40,240 nt of DNA from Pollutimonas subterranea (GTDB lineage Bacteria > Pseudomonadota > Gammaproteobacteria > Burkholderiales > Burkholderiaceae_B): assembly GCF_002849655.1 (NCBI RefSeq), contig NZ_PDNW01000026.1, forward strand, positions 1-40,240, written 5' to 3'. The notes below the pieces were generated by a model. The model did not search any database. It was not told the DNA's origin and worked only from the letters and a program-made list of their open reading frames with translations. The position numbers and the translations under genes were made by a program. Within the stretch, counting starts at the first letter, position 1, and every line of letters begins with the position of its first letter. Positions 25,112 through 32,704 of this stretch are shown piece after piece.

Positions 25112-25149
25112 GCCGTAAAGACGTCATCCCATTGCCTGCTCGAAGGCGG
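25112..25149 (-). pseudogene. Second, tiny relic of an Rpn-type gene
   Basis: Bases 25112-25129 match 22862-22879 (the 3' end of the Rpn pseudogene) with two mismatches, and the directly adjoining bases 25130-25149 match 23143-23162 of the same pseudogene with one mismatch. In an intact gene these two segments are about 265 bases apart, so this is a second copy with a clean internal deletion. On the minus strand it reads AFEQAM joined to a DDVFTA-like end. It lies just after the ATPase stop, so the ATPase gene is framed by Rpn-derived DNA on both sides. Confidence 0.75.
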
Positions 25150-25157
25150 AAGTGACC

Positions 25158-26441
25158 TCAAGCGTCCAATCGTTGGCTTGGTGCACCGGCCTCGGCATTC
25201 CGCATACACGCCCACACAATCACCATCGTCAACACAAAGAAAATAATCCCGTTATTGCGCCCCAAGATCACCTGGCTCATGCCAAACATGAAGTACGACG
25301 CCAGGAGCGTGGACCCGCACAAGGCCAGTGCCTTCACCGCGATATCGGGCGAGCGCAGCCGCTTACAGAAGTACCAGAAGGGCAGCAGGTACATCGCCAG
25401 CAGCAGCACCAAGCCGATCGCGCCCTGGAACAACAGCACCTCAAGATAATTATTGTGCGTGTTCGCCATTTCCAGCATGTAGGGGTCGACCTTCTTTTCC
25501 GCCACCAGCCGCTCGATCTCAGCCCGGGCTTCCTGGTGGCTCCAGCCGAGCAGCGGCCGCTGGGGTATAAGGATGAAGGCGGTGCGCCAGATTTCCAGGC
25601 GTGCACCCACCGACGATACCGCGGCGTCCTTGCCGACGTATTTCGTGGTCATGTACTTGTCGACTTCGGTCACCGCCAGGTCGTAGCGTTCTTGCACGCC
25701 GGTTTCCGGTACCGAAAACACCACGCCCACCACAACCACCACGCCGGCAAGCCCCATCAATGCATGCTTGATGTTGCGTCGATGCATGAAGGCATACAGG
25801 AAGACCAGCGCAACCGGCGGAATAGCCAGCCAGCTGCCGCGGCTGCCAGACGCCATGACGGTATAGATGCTGGCCAGGACGCCGACCGCAAAGGCGACAC
25901 GCCAGTGCTTGGCATACCGGCCCTGCGTACCGGCCCACAGCATGCCGGCGATGCAGAACAAGCCGAATACCAGGCCAATATTGCCAAAATGAATGATGTT
26001 AAGAAAGCCCGCGGCCCGGTTATCCCCCAGCCAGTGCAACTGCCACACGGCAATGCCATTGGACAGCACGATGCCAATGACTACGCTGGCCCATAGCAGC
26101 GGCAGCCGGGGCGGCATGGCCCGCAGCATCAGCAATATAGGAATCGCCATGATCAAGCGGCTGGTCTGGTCCAGCGGCTTGGGGCTGTTGTCGTGCAGCA
26201 AGACCATGAGCACCGACCACAGGAATACGGCCAGCAGCGAAAAGATGATGGTCTTTTCTTCGCGGGTCAGTGTGGGCAAAGGATGCCGGGCCATGAAGTA
26301 CACGCCGCTTAGCAGCAGCGTCATCGCCCCATAGGAATAACCCGAAGGAATGGCAAACATCAGCGAGAAGTACAGGAATACGCCCGACGACGCCAGTATG
26401 GGTAAAGCGCTACCTTGGAAACGGCTTTCGGTTATTGCCAT
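25158..26441 (-). CDS. O-antigen ligase / polymerase-type membrane protein (Wzy_C domain)
   Basis: An integral membrane protein of about 427 residues with roughly ten or more membrane segments. The large periplasmic loop of the Wzy_C fold lies in the second half, with SRGSWLAIPPVALVF before it and RPLLGWSHQEARAEIERL then ANTHNNYLEVLLFQGAIGL within it; the His in THNNYLE is the conserved catalytic-type residue of WaaL-like ligases. It would join O-antigen (or another undecaprenyl-linked glycan) to lipid A-core or to protein. The frame begins at a GTG at 26447; I prefer the ATG at 26441. It starts the glycan block running to 31 kb. Confidence 0.88.
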   Translation of the reverse strand: MAITESRFQGSALPILASSGVFLYFSLMFAIPSGYSYGAMTLLLSGVYFMARHPLPTLTREEKTIIFSLLAVFLWSVLMVLLHDNSPKPLDQTSRLIMAIPILLMLRAMPPRLPLLWASVVIGIVLSNGIAVWQLHWLGDNRAAGFLNIIHFGNIGLVFGLFCIAGMLWAGTQGRYAKHWRVAFAVGVLASIYTVMASGSRGSWLAIPPVALVFLYAFMHRRNIKHALMGLAGVVVVVGVVFSVPETGVQERYDLAVTEVDKYMTTKYVGKDAAVSSVGARLEIWRTAFILIPQRPLLGWSHQEARAEIERLVAEKKVDPYMLEMANTHNNYLEVLLFQGAIGLVLLLAMYLLPFWYFCKRLRSPDIAVKALALCGSTLLASYFMFGMSQVILGRNNGIIFFVLTMVIVWACMRNAEAGAPSQRLDA

Positions 26442-26557
26442 TCGCACAATGATATGAGTGATTAAGGGTTGTGATTATAGTCAGGGCGCCAATACGTAAC
26501 ATGCTACGCTTACCGGCTGGGTAACAACCCCGCCATTTTGCCTAATTCACCCATATT

Positions 26558-26959
26558 ATGAAAACCATCCGTGAATTCCTGCTTTTCGGCATGGCGGGCC
26601 TGTGCGGCTTTGCCGTCGATACCGCGGTCTTGTATGCGCTGCACGAAATACTGGGCCCGTTCTACGCGCGCGGCGTGTCCTTCCTGGCCGCCGTGCTTGC
26701 CACCTGGCTCATCAACAGGGCATTTGCTTTCCGCAAGCGCAGGTCCGAGTTGTCCAGGAAGCGGGAATTTCTTTTCTACCTGGCGCTGATGTTGGCCGGT
26801 GGGGCGGTCAATTACGCCGTATATAGTTGGCTGGTCATTTCCTACCCGCTGGTGCAGCAGCATTTGGTCATCGGCGTGGGGGCGGGCAGTGTAGCGGGCA
26901 TGCTCATCAATTTCCTGGTGTCGCGCTACCTGCTGTACCGGTTTGCGGCTGGCCAGTAA
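26558..26959 (+). CDS. GtrA-family membrane protein (putative undecaprenyl-phosphate-sugar flippase)
   Basis: A 133-residue protein with four predicted membrane segments, of the usual length of GtrA. The pattern FLLFGMAGLCGFAVDTAVLYAL at the start, then FLAAVLATWLINRAFAFRKR and the C-terminal GMLINFLVSRYLLYRF are typical. GtrA proteins are thought to flip undecaprenyl-phosphate-linked sugars across the inner membrane. The gene is convergent with the GT2 gene and the two overlap by 53 bases at their 3' ends. Its partners are the GT2 and GT-C proteins beside it. Confidence 0.9.
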   Translation: MKTIREFLLFGMAGLCGFAVDTAVLYALHEILGPFYARGVSFLAAVLATWLINRAFAFRKRRSELSRKREFLFYLALMLAGGAVNYAVYSWLVISYPLVQQHLVIGVGAGSVAGMLINFLVSRYLLYRFAAGQ

Positions 26960-27923
26960 ACCGCGACTCATCCGCAACCGAGCGCCGATGCACGTCCAGG
27001 TAATGCAGCTCGGCCTTGAGTTTTTCGTGATGGGTGATGGAATCAAGAATCACGCCCACCGCCAGCAACAGGAAGGCTACGGTTTCCAGCGCCGCCGCCA
27101 GCACAGCCGACGGTACGTGCGAGATATATTGCGAGCCGAACCATTCTTCGAATACGGGCACGGCCACCACCACGCCGGCCACGGCAAACAACATGCTGAG
27201 CGCCATGAAAAAGACCATGGGCCGGTAGTAGCGCAGAATCTGGGCAATCGTGAAGATGACGCTGGCGCCATCTGAAAACGTATTCAGCTTGGACACACTG
27301 CCAACCGGACGATCACGATATTCCACCGGCAGCTCAACGATGCGCATCCGGCGATGCAAGGCGTGCAGCGTCATGTCGGTTTCGATCTGGAAGCCTTCCA
27401 CCAGAATCGGGTAAGTCTTTACAAACGACCTGTTGAACGCCCGATAGCCGCTCATGATGTCGACCAGCCGCGCGCCGAACAACCAATTGACCAAGCGTTG
27501 AACCAGGGTGTTGCCAAAGCTGTGCAAGGCGCGCTTGTTCTCCAATGCGTAGTGCCCGCCCGAGTGGCGGTCGCCCACCACCATGTCCGCATCGCCATTC
27601 AAAATGGGGCGCACCAGGTCGTGGATGCGTTGGGCCGGGTAGGTCAGGTCGGCATCGGCAAGCACGTAGACGTCCGCCTCGATGTCCAGAAAGGCGCGGC
27701 GCACCGCATTGCCTTTGCCTTGGCGTGGCTCGTGCAGGACAGTGCCGTTGGCGCCCAGCCGCTCCAGCGTATCAGCCGCGATCCGGCCGGTGGCGTCTCG
27801 CGAATTATTGTCGACCACCACGATGCGGGCATCCGGCATTTCGGCATGAAAGGCTTCAATGGTGGCGGCAATGGTCTGTTCTTCGTTGTAGGCAGGTAAA
27901 ACGATAGCGATTCTAGGCAACAT
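26907..27923 (-). CDS. Membrane-anchored GT2 glycosyltransferase (GtrB/DPM1-like)
   Basis: About 338 residues. The N-terminal GT-A domain begins RIAIVLPAYNEEQTIAATI and has the metal-binding DADLTYP motif near residue 93, plus DIMSGYRAFNRSF; two membrane segments lie at about residues 228-290. This layout is that of enzymes transferring a sugar from a nucleotide sugar to undecaprenyl phosphate (GtrB, DPM synthase). The longest frame starts with a TTG at 27932; the ATG at 27923 is more likely. It is divergent from the GT-C-type gene, with about 80 bases between, and overlaps gtrA at its 3' end. Confidence 0.9.
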   Translation of the reverse strand: MLPRIAIVLPAYNEEQTIAATIEAFHAEMPDARIVVVDNNSRDATGRIAADTLERLGANGTVLHEPRQGKGNAVRRAFLDIEADVYVLADADLTYPAQRIHDLVRPILNGDADMVVGDRHSGGHYALENKRALHSFGNTLVQRLVNWLFGARLVDIMSGYRAFNRSFVKTYPILVEGFQIETDMTLHALHRRMRIVELPVEYRDRPVGSVSKLNTFSDGASVIFTIAQILRYYRPMVFFMALSMLFAVAGVVVAVPVFEEWFGSQYISHVPSAVLAAALETVAFLLLAVGVILDSITHHEKLKAELHYLDVHRRSVADESRFTGQPQTGTAGSATPGN

Positions 27924-28004
27924 TGATTTCAATCATTTAGGCATTCCGGGACAAAAGCCAACTGATAGAATTGTAGCCCCTTACCTTGCTGGATCAGGCG
28001 CCCC

Positions 28005-29813
28005 ATGGTTTTCGATTTGATCAGGGTACACGCGGCGGCAAGCCTGTTCCTGTTGCACTGCGCCGTCCTCGGATTCGCCTTGTTCAAGCCCATGGGTTTA
28101 TGGACGTCGTCACCTGCGCCAGACAGCAACCGTTACCTTAAATGGTTTTTTGCCATCAGCCTGGGCTGCCTGGCAAATATTGCGGCGCTCTTCGTGCTGG
28201 GTTTAATCGGTTGGTTTAGCGGCATTGCCGTGTTGATCACCGGCCTGGTATTGGTAATGGCGGCTCTACCCATCGCCATGAAGCAAGCCCGAGTCTTGCA
28301 TCTCTTTCATATTACGAGCCGCAGTGCAGCCGTGCTTGACGTGCTGATGGTGCTCGTGCTGTTGTTTACGGCAATGATCGTTGCCTTTCATCCGCCTGGG
28401 CACTGGGACGATACGATGTATCAGCTTCCCCTGGCACGGGACACCTTGCAGCATCAGGGCTTCGTCCTTAACGAGTATCTGCGCTTTCCGCTCTTTCCTC
28501 AGAATATCAACCTGTTGCTGGCATTGGGCTTGATGCTGGGCGGCGACCTGATGGCGCAGACCTTCGCGTCCATTCCCTTGTTTATCATGGCGCTCGGGTC
28601 GATAGGCGCATCAGTCTGGATCATGGGTACGCCATTGCCCGGCGCCATCGCCTCGGTCCTGCTTTTTACCCTGGGGCCGATCAAGCCGTCGTTGGGCTAC
28701 GCCTATATCGATAATGGATTGGCCTTGTTCTGCTGGGGGGCGACGCTGGCGTTTGCGCTGTGGCTCAGCCAAGACAGGGGCAAGCGATCCTATGGCTGGC
28801 TGATCGCTGCCGGCTTGCTGGCCGGAGCCGCCGCGGGAAGCAAGTATTTTGGCGGTGCATTCGCGTTCCTGCTGGGTGTCTGCGTGGTGCTCGCGCGCCG
28901 CGATGGCAAGGCGTCCGTCGTCTATGGGCTTGCCGTGCTGCTGACGGGAAGTTGGTGGTACCTGCGCAGTTTTGTGAATTCGGGCGACCCCGTGCACCCG
29001 GCAGGCGGCAATTACTTCGGCTTTTTCCTGTGGAATGCAGACGACTTGCTACGCCAGAAAGCGGAACAAGCCACGCATGGCGTTTCGCTGAATCCCCTTT
29101 ACCTTTGGTCGACGCTGAAGGAAGCCAACGTTATTGTATGGATGTTGGCCTTCATCGGCTTGGTCTTGCCAAGGACGCCCGCGCCGGTGCGGGCCCTGCA
29201 ATTCGTCTTTCTTGCCTACTTTGTCTTCTGGTTTTTCGTGACGCAGGTCACGCGTTACCTGGCGCCCATCTCCGCTGTTGGCACTTTGCTGTCTTTCTAT
29301 ACCTTGTATCGCTGCGTCGGGCTGCTACCGCTTGCGGCAAATAATAAGCTGGCCCTGAACCGAAGAGGCGCCATCGCCAGTTATATAGTGCTGGCCATGA
29401 TGGTGATCTTCGCGGCCAACCGCTACGACAAGTACCACAAGGAAACGGTGCAGTGGGACGCGATACTCAGTCAAAAGCCGGGTTACACGCTCTTTAAGAA
29501 AGCGAATACGCTGATTCCCGAATACGGGGATCGACTGGTCCAGCTGGGCTTTGAAAACGCGGTGTACTACTTTGATGGTGTCGTAATCGGAGACTGGTTC
29601 GGGCCGGGTAGGTATAGCAGCATGCTGGATTGCAATGCCCAGCGGTGCACACCCGTCGAAGCAGAAGCCATGAAACAGCAGCTGGAAAAATTCGGCAGTC
29701 GCATGCTGGTCGTGTCCACCCAGCAGTATCCCGACTTCAATCCAGCGGCTTACGCGCACTATTTCGACGTCGTCCTGCAGGCCGACGATGGTGTGCTCCT
29801 GATACTGCGGTGA
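28005..29813 (+). CDS. Large integral-membrane glycosyltransferase-like protein (GT-C type)
   Basis: A 602-residue protein with about 12 membrane segments and a soluble C-terminal part of about 110 residues. An acidic pair in PPGHWDDTMYQLPLARDTL (near residue 130) sits in the first periplasmic loop, where GT-C enzymes that use polyprenyl-phosphate sugars keep their catalytic Asp. It resembles ArnT/PMT-like (GT39-type) proteins only in layout, so a specific reaction cannot be named. Beside GtrA and a GtrB-like GT2 it would be the third member of a three-component system that decorates a periplasmic glycan. Confidence 0.75.
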   Translation: MVFDLIRVHAAASLFLLHCAVLGFALFKPMGLWTSSPAPDSNRYLKWFFAISLGCLANIAALFVLGLIGWFSGIAVLITGLVLVMAALPIAMKQARVLHLFHITSRSAAVLDVLMVLVLLFTAMIVAFHPPGHWDDTMYQLPLARDTLQHQGFVLNEYLRFPLFPQNINLLLALGLMLGGDLMAQTFASIPLFIMALGSIGASVWIMGTPLPGAIASVLLFTLGPIKPSLGYAYIDNGLALFCWGATLAFALWLSQDRGKRSYGWLIAAGLLAGAAAGSKYFGGAFAFLLGVCVVLARRDGKASVVYGLAVLLTGSWWYLRSFVNSGDPVHPAGGNYFGFFLWNADDLLRQKAEQATHGVSLNPLYLWSTLKEANVIVWMLAFIGLVLPRTPAPVRALQFVFLAYFVFWFFVTQVTRYLAPISAVGTLLSFYTLYRCVGLLPLAANNKLALNRRGAIASYIVLAMMVIFAANRYDKYHKETVQWDAILSQKPGYTLFKKANTLIPEYGDRLVQLGFENAVYYFDGVVIGDWFGPGRYSSMLDCNAQRCTPVEAEAMKQQLEKFGSRMLVVSTQQYPDFNPAAYAHYFDVVLQADDGVLLILR

Positions 29814-29898
29814 TTATCCGCCACAAAGCCGGGGCGCCATCGTCCAGCCGATGCCTATGCTAAATTGTTGAATTCGCCTCCTTGAACGTTTACGCTCT

Positions 29899-30972
29899 AT
29901 GAAAATCCTTATTACCGGCGGTGCCGGCTTTATTGGCTCGGCCTTGACGCGCTATGTAGTGGCCGACACGACTGATGCGGTCGTCAATGTAGACAAGCTG
30001 ACCTATGCCGGTAACCTGGAGTCGCTGGCCGACGTGGCAAACAGCGATCGCTATGCCTTCGAGCAGGTCGACATCTGCAATCGTGCCGAGCTGGACCGCG
30101 TGTTTGCCCAGCATCAGCCTGATGCCGTCATGCACCTGGCCGCCGAATCGCATGTGGACCGTTCCATCGACGGACCTGCGGCGTTCATAGAAACCAATAT
30201 TGTGGGCACCTATACTTTGCTGGAAGCCGCGCGCCAATATTGGCTGGGCCTGGACGAAACGCGCAAAGTGGCGTTTCGCTTCCACCATATATCGACCGAT
30301 GAAGTCTATGGCGACCTGGAAGACCCCAGCGAACTATTCATCGAAAGTACACCTTACGATCCCAGTTCGCCGTACTCGGCAAGCAAGGCCAGCTCCGATC
30401 ACTTGGTACGCGCGTGGCGCCGCACTTATGGCTTGCCCACGCTCATCACCAATTGCTCGAATAACTACGGCCCCTATCACTTCCCGGAAAAACTCATACC
30501 GCTGGTCATACTGAACGCGCTCGACGGAAAACCGCTGCCGGTATATGGTGCGGGCAACCAGGTTCGCGACTGGCTATATGTGGAAGACCATGCGCGGGCG
30601 TTATATGAAGTTGTCACAAAGGGTGAAATAGGCGAAACCTACAACATCGGCGGCCATAACGAGAAAAGGAACATTCAAGTCGTACACACCATCTGCGAGT
30701 TGCTGGATGAGCTGCGGCCCATGCCGGCGGACGCCAATGGCCAGGCTGTTTTCTACAAAAGCCTGATCACCCATGTACCCGATCGTCCCGGCCACGACCT
30801 GCGCTACGCCATAGACGCCTCCAAGATTCAGCGCGACCTTGGTTGGAAGCCAGAAGAAACCTTCGAATCCGGCATACGCAAAACGGTGGAATGGTATTTG
30901 GCCAACCTGCCATGGTGCCGTCACGTGCAGGATGGCAGCTATCAACGTGAACGTCTGGGCGTCAAGGCATGA
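29899..30972 (+). CDS. rfbB: dTDP-glucose 4,6-dehydratase
   Basis: A 357-residue extended SDR that converts dTDP-glucose to dTDP-4-keto-6-deoxyglucose, the first committed step to rhamnose and other deoxysugars. Visible are [12 protein letters not shown] at the N-terminus, [18 protein letters not shown], the catalytic [11 protein letters not shown] (Asp-Glu pair), [16 protein letters not shown] (YxxxK), and [15 protein letters not shown]. The other rhamnose genes (rfbA, rfbC, rfbD) are not in the window and would have to be elsewhere, unless the product feeds another sugar. No clear ribosome binding site precedes the ATG. A gap of 43 bases separates it from the next gene. Confidence 0.95.
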   Translation: MKILITGGAGFIGSALTRYVVADTTDAVVNVDKLTYAGNLESLADVANSDRYAFEQVDICNRAELDRVFAQHQPDAVMHLAAESHVDRSIDGPAAFIETNIVGTYTLLEAARQYWLGLDETRKVAFRFHHISTDEVYGDLEDPSELFIESTPYDPSSPYSASKASSDHLVRAWRRTYGLPTLITNCSNNYGPYHFPEKLIPLVILNALDGKPLPVYGAGNQVRDWLYVEDHARALYEVVTKGEIGETYNIGGHNEKRNIQVVHTICELLDELRPMPADANGQAVFYKSLITHVPDRPGHDLRYAIDASKIQRDLGWKPEETFESGIRKTVEWYLANLPWCRHVQDGSYQRERLGVKA

Positions 30973-31015
30973 GCTCATTCCAACCGCCACGCAACGCACA
31001 TAAGGCTGGAAACAC

Positions 31016-31651
31016 ATGACAGACTCTACCCAAACCGATACCACCTACTGGCTAAGCCAGCAGTTCAAGATCACCTTCGGCGCCTATGAAGACCGGCTGA
31101 TCGTCACGGCCAATCGCGGTGAGCACGGCCCCGTCAATTTGCTGTTGACGCGTCGTATGGTCATGATCGTTTTGCACGAACTGCTGTCCAAGCTGGCCGA
31201 CCTGACCGGCCTTAGCAAGACGCCTGCGCAGCATTGGCAGGAAGTATTGCAGATGGCACATCAGCAAGCCATGCAAGCCAAGCAAGACGCCGACCAAGCC
31301 GCGGAGCCTTCCGTCGCCGATACGCCGCCGACGCTGGCCGACGTATCGCAAGCCGCAGCGGCCTCGGTTGCTCCCCCGCCCGAACTCTATCTGGCCACCG
31401 AACTGGTCATCCAATTGGAAGACAAGCAGCTGACCATGGCATTCAAGGGATTGCCCATGCCCAAGGCGATGGTCACGGCCAGTGCACACGAGCCAGTCCT
31501 TGCGATTAGTTTGCAGCCCGAACACGTACATCAATTGATCCAGTTGCTGATCACCAAGTCGCAAGAGGCGCAGTGGCATTTACCCTTGAGCCTGCCTTGG
31601 CTCGAAAATCCACAGTCGCAGCCGACCAGCCTGGGCACTCTTATCCATTAG
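31016..31651 (+). CDS. Uncharacterised 211-residue protein upstream of SapC
   Basis: I do not recognise this protein. It has no signal peptide or membrane segment. It falls into two halves joined by an Ala/Gln/Pro-rich linker (about residues 78-123). Each half has short strands followed by a hydrophobic helix that begins after a similar turn: VNLLLTRRMVMIVLHELLSKL in the first (given in part: LLLTRRMVMIVLHELL) and ISLQPEHVHQLIQLLITK in the second, suggesting an internal duplication. GGA lies about six bases upstream of the ATG. Its place between rfbB and the SapC/type I secretion genes suggests a cytoplasmic role in surface-protein production, for example as chaperone or regulator; this is inference from position only. 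Confidence 0.8.
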   Translation: MTDSTQTDTTYWLSQQFKITFGAYEDRLIVTANRGEHGPVNLLLTRRMVMIVLHELLSKLADLTGLSKTPAQHWQEVLQMAHQQAMQAKQDADQAAEPSVADTPPTLADVSQAAAASVAPPPELYLATELVIQLEDKQLTMAFKGLPMPKAMVTASAHEPVLAISLQPEHVHQLIQLLITKSQEAQWHLPLSLPWLENPQSQPTSLGTLIH

Positions 31652-31702
31652 ACGCCTTAGGGGCGACGAAGTCGTTTGAAGTCGGCTGAAGAGGGTGTCT
31701 CC

Positions 31703-31708
31703 TATAAT
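31703..31708 (+). promoter_or_regulatory. Perfect TATAAT -10 box upstream of sapC
   Basis: A consensus TATAAT lies 31 bases upstream of the sapC ATG, giving a leader of about 25 bases that includes the AGGAAG ribosome binding site. A TTGAAG at 31676-31681 could be a -35 box but its 21-base spacing is too long, so activation by a factor may be needed. If real, it allows the SapC gene to be transcribed apart from rfbB and the 211-residue protein. Confidence 0.35.
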
Positions 31709-31738
31709 TGGATACTCCTTCGCCATACAGGAAGATCA

Positions 31739-32527
31739 ATGCCCGCTTTACAAGTCATTTCCCAAGAAAACCATGCCGGCAAACGTTGGCAACGCTACAC
31801 CTCATATTCATTTGCCGCAGGCGACGCTGTTGCACAATTGGTCGCACAAGAACTGCCCAAGGCCGCCATGGTAATTCCGGTGGGCTTTATCGAGGTCGAC
31901 GGTGGGTTTATGCCCGTGGCGGTGCAGGGCTTGCAGCCCGGCCAGAACCTGTATGTCGCCCCCGACGGCCGCTGGCTAGCGCAATACATACCGGCCGCGT
32001 ATCGCGGCTATCCCTTCGCGCTGGCCAACACGCAGGATGGCCAGCAGGTCATGTGCTTCATCGAAGACAGCGGTCTACTTTCGGACACCGACGGCGAGCT
32101 TTTCTTTGATGAAGCCGGCGAACCGGCGCAGCCGTTGAAGGATGTGCTCGGCTTCTTGTCGCAGGTCAGCGAAAATCGCCAGACCACCCAGCGCATGTGC
32201 GCGGTCTTGCAGCAGCATGGCCTCATACAGCCTTGGCCGATCAAACTGCAGAACGAAGCGGGCGAACAGAGTATAGAAGGCTTGCATCGTATCGACGAAG
32301 CGACCTTGAACAAGTTGTCTGCCGAGGCTTTCGAAGAAGTCCGCCAGTCTGGCGCGCTGCCAATCATCTACTGCCAATTGCTGTCCATGCAGCATTTGCA
32401 GAAACTCGGCCAGCTGGCCCAGGCGCATGCCGCCCAGCCGACCGCGCTTCCGCAGACCGCCAGCGGCGAATTGGACCTCGAATTCCTGAACGATAGCGGC
32501 ACAATCAGCTTCGGCGGCTTGCGTTAA
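31739..32527 (+). CDS. SapC-family protein
   Basis: A 262-residue protein of the SapC family, named after a gene of the Campylobacter fetus S-layer locus. Features seen are KRWQRYTSYSFAAGD near the start, then AAMVIPVGFIEVDGGFMPVAV, GRWLAQYIPAAYRGYPFAL and FCIED-like CFIEDSGLL, all in the order usual for SapC proteins, and a Ser/Gly-rich tail. The frame is open to 31676, but the ATG at 31739 follows AGGAAG (31729-31734). No signal peptide is visible. Biochemical function is unknown; members sit repeatedly next to S-layer or type I secretion genes. Here it is directly upstream of the secretion system. Confidence 0.88.
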   Translation: MPALQVISQENHAGKRWQRYTSYSFAAGDAVAQLVAQELPKAAMVIPVGFIEVDGGFMPVAVQGLQPGQNLYVAPDGRWLAQYIPAAYRGYPFALANTQDGQQVMCFIEDSGLLSDTDGELFFDEAGEPAQPLKDVLGFLSQVSENRQTTQRMCAVLQQHGLIQPWPIKLQNEAGEQSIEGLHRIDEATLNKLSAEAFEEVRQSGALPIIYCQLLSMQHLQKLGQLAQAHAAQPTALPQTASGELDLEFLNDSGTISFGGLR

Positions 32528-32704
32528 ACACGGTTTATAGTTTGCAGACAGTACGCAACAATGCCCGCAGATCGCGGGCGTTCAACCATTTGTAGGGGGG
32601 CAACGTGATATAGTAAAAGGCTTTTTCATAAAAAGACTAAACCTTTTTCACTATCGTTTTGCACTCGCTATGCTGCTAGCCATGTGCCGCCTACAGGTCC
32701 ACCC
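32528..32704. other. Intergenic region between sapC and the secretion operon
   Basis: It contains a GC-rich hairpin GCCCGC-AGATC-GCGGGC (32563-32579) just after sapC, not followed by a T run, so at best a weak or Rho-assisted terminator. Further on are CTTTTTCATAAAAAG (32621 onwards) and a TATAGT (32609-32614) that could be a -10 box, without a good -35. The region could contain the promoter of the type I secretion operon. Confidence 0.4.

Noticed and set aside
32563-32579. Hairpin after sapC as a strong terminator
   Set aside because: The stem is good but is not followed by a run of T, so intrinsic termination is not supported.
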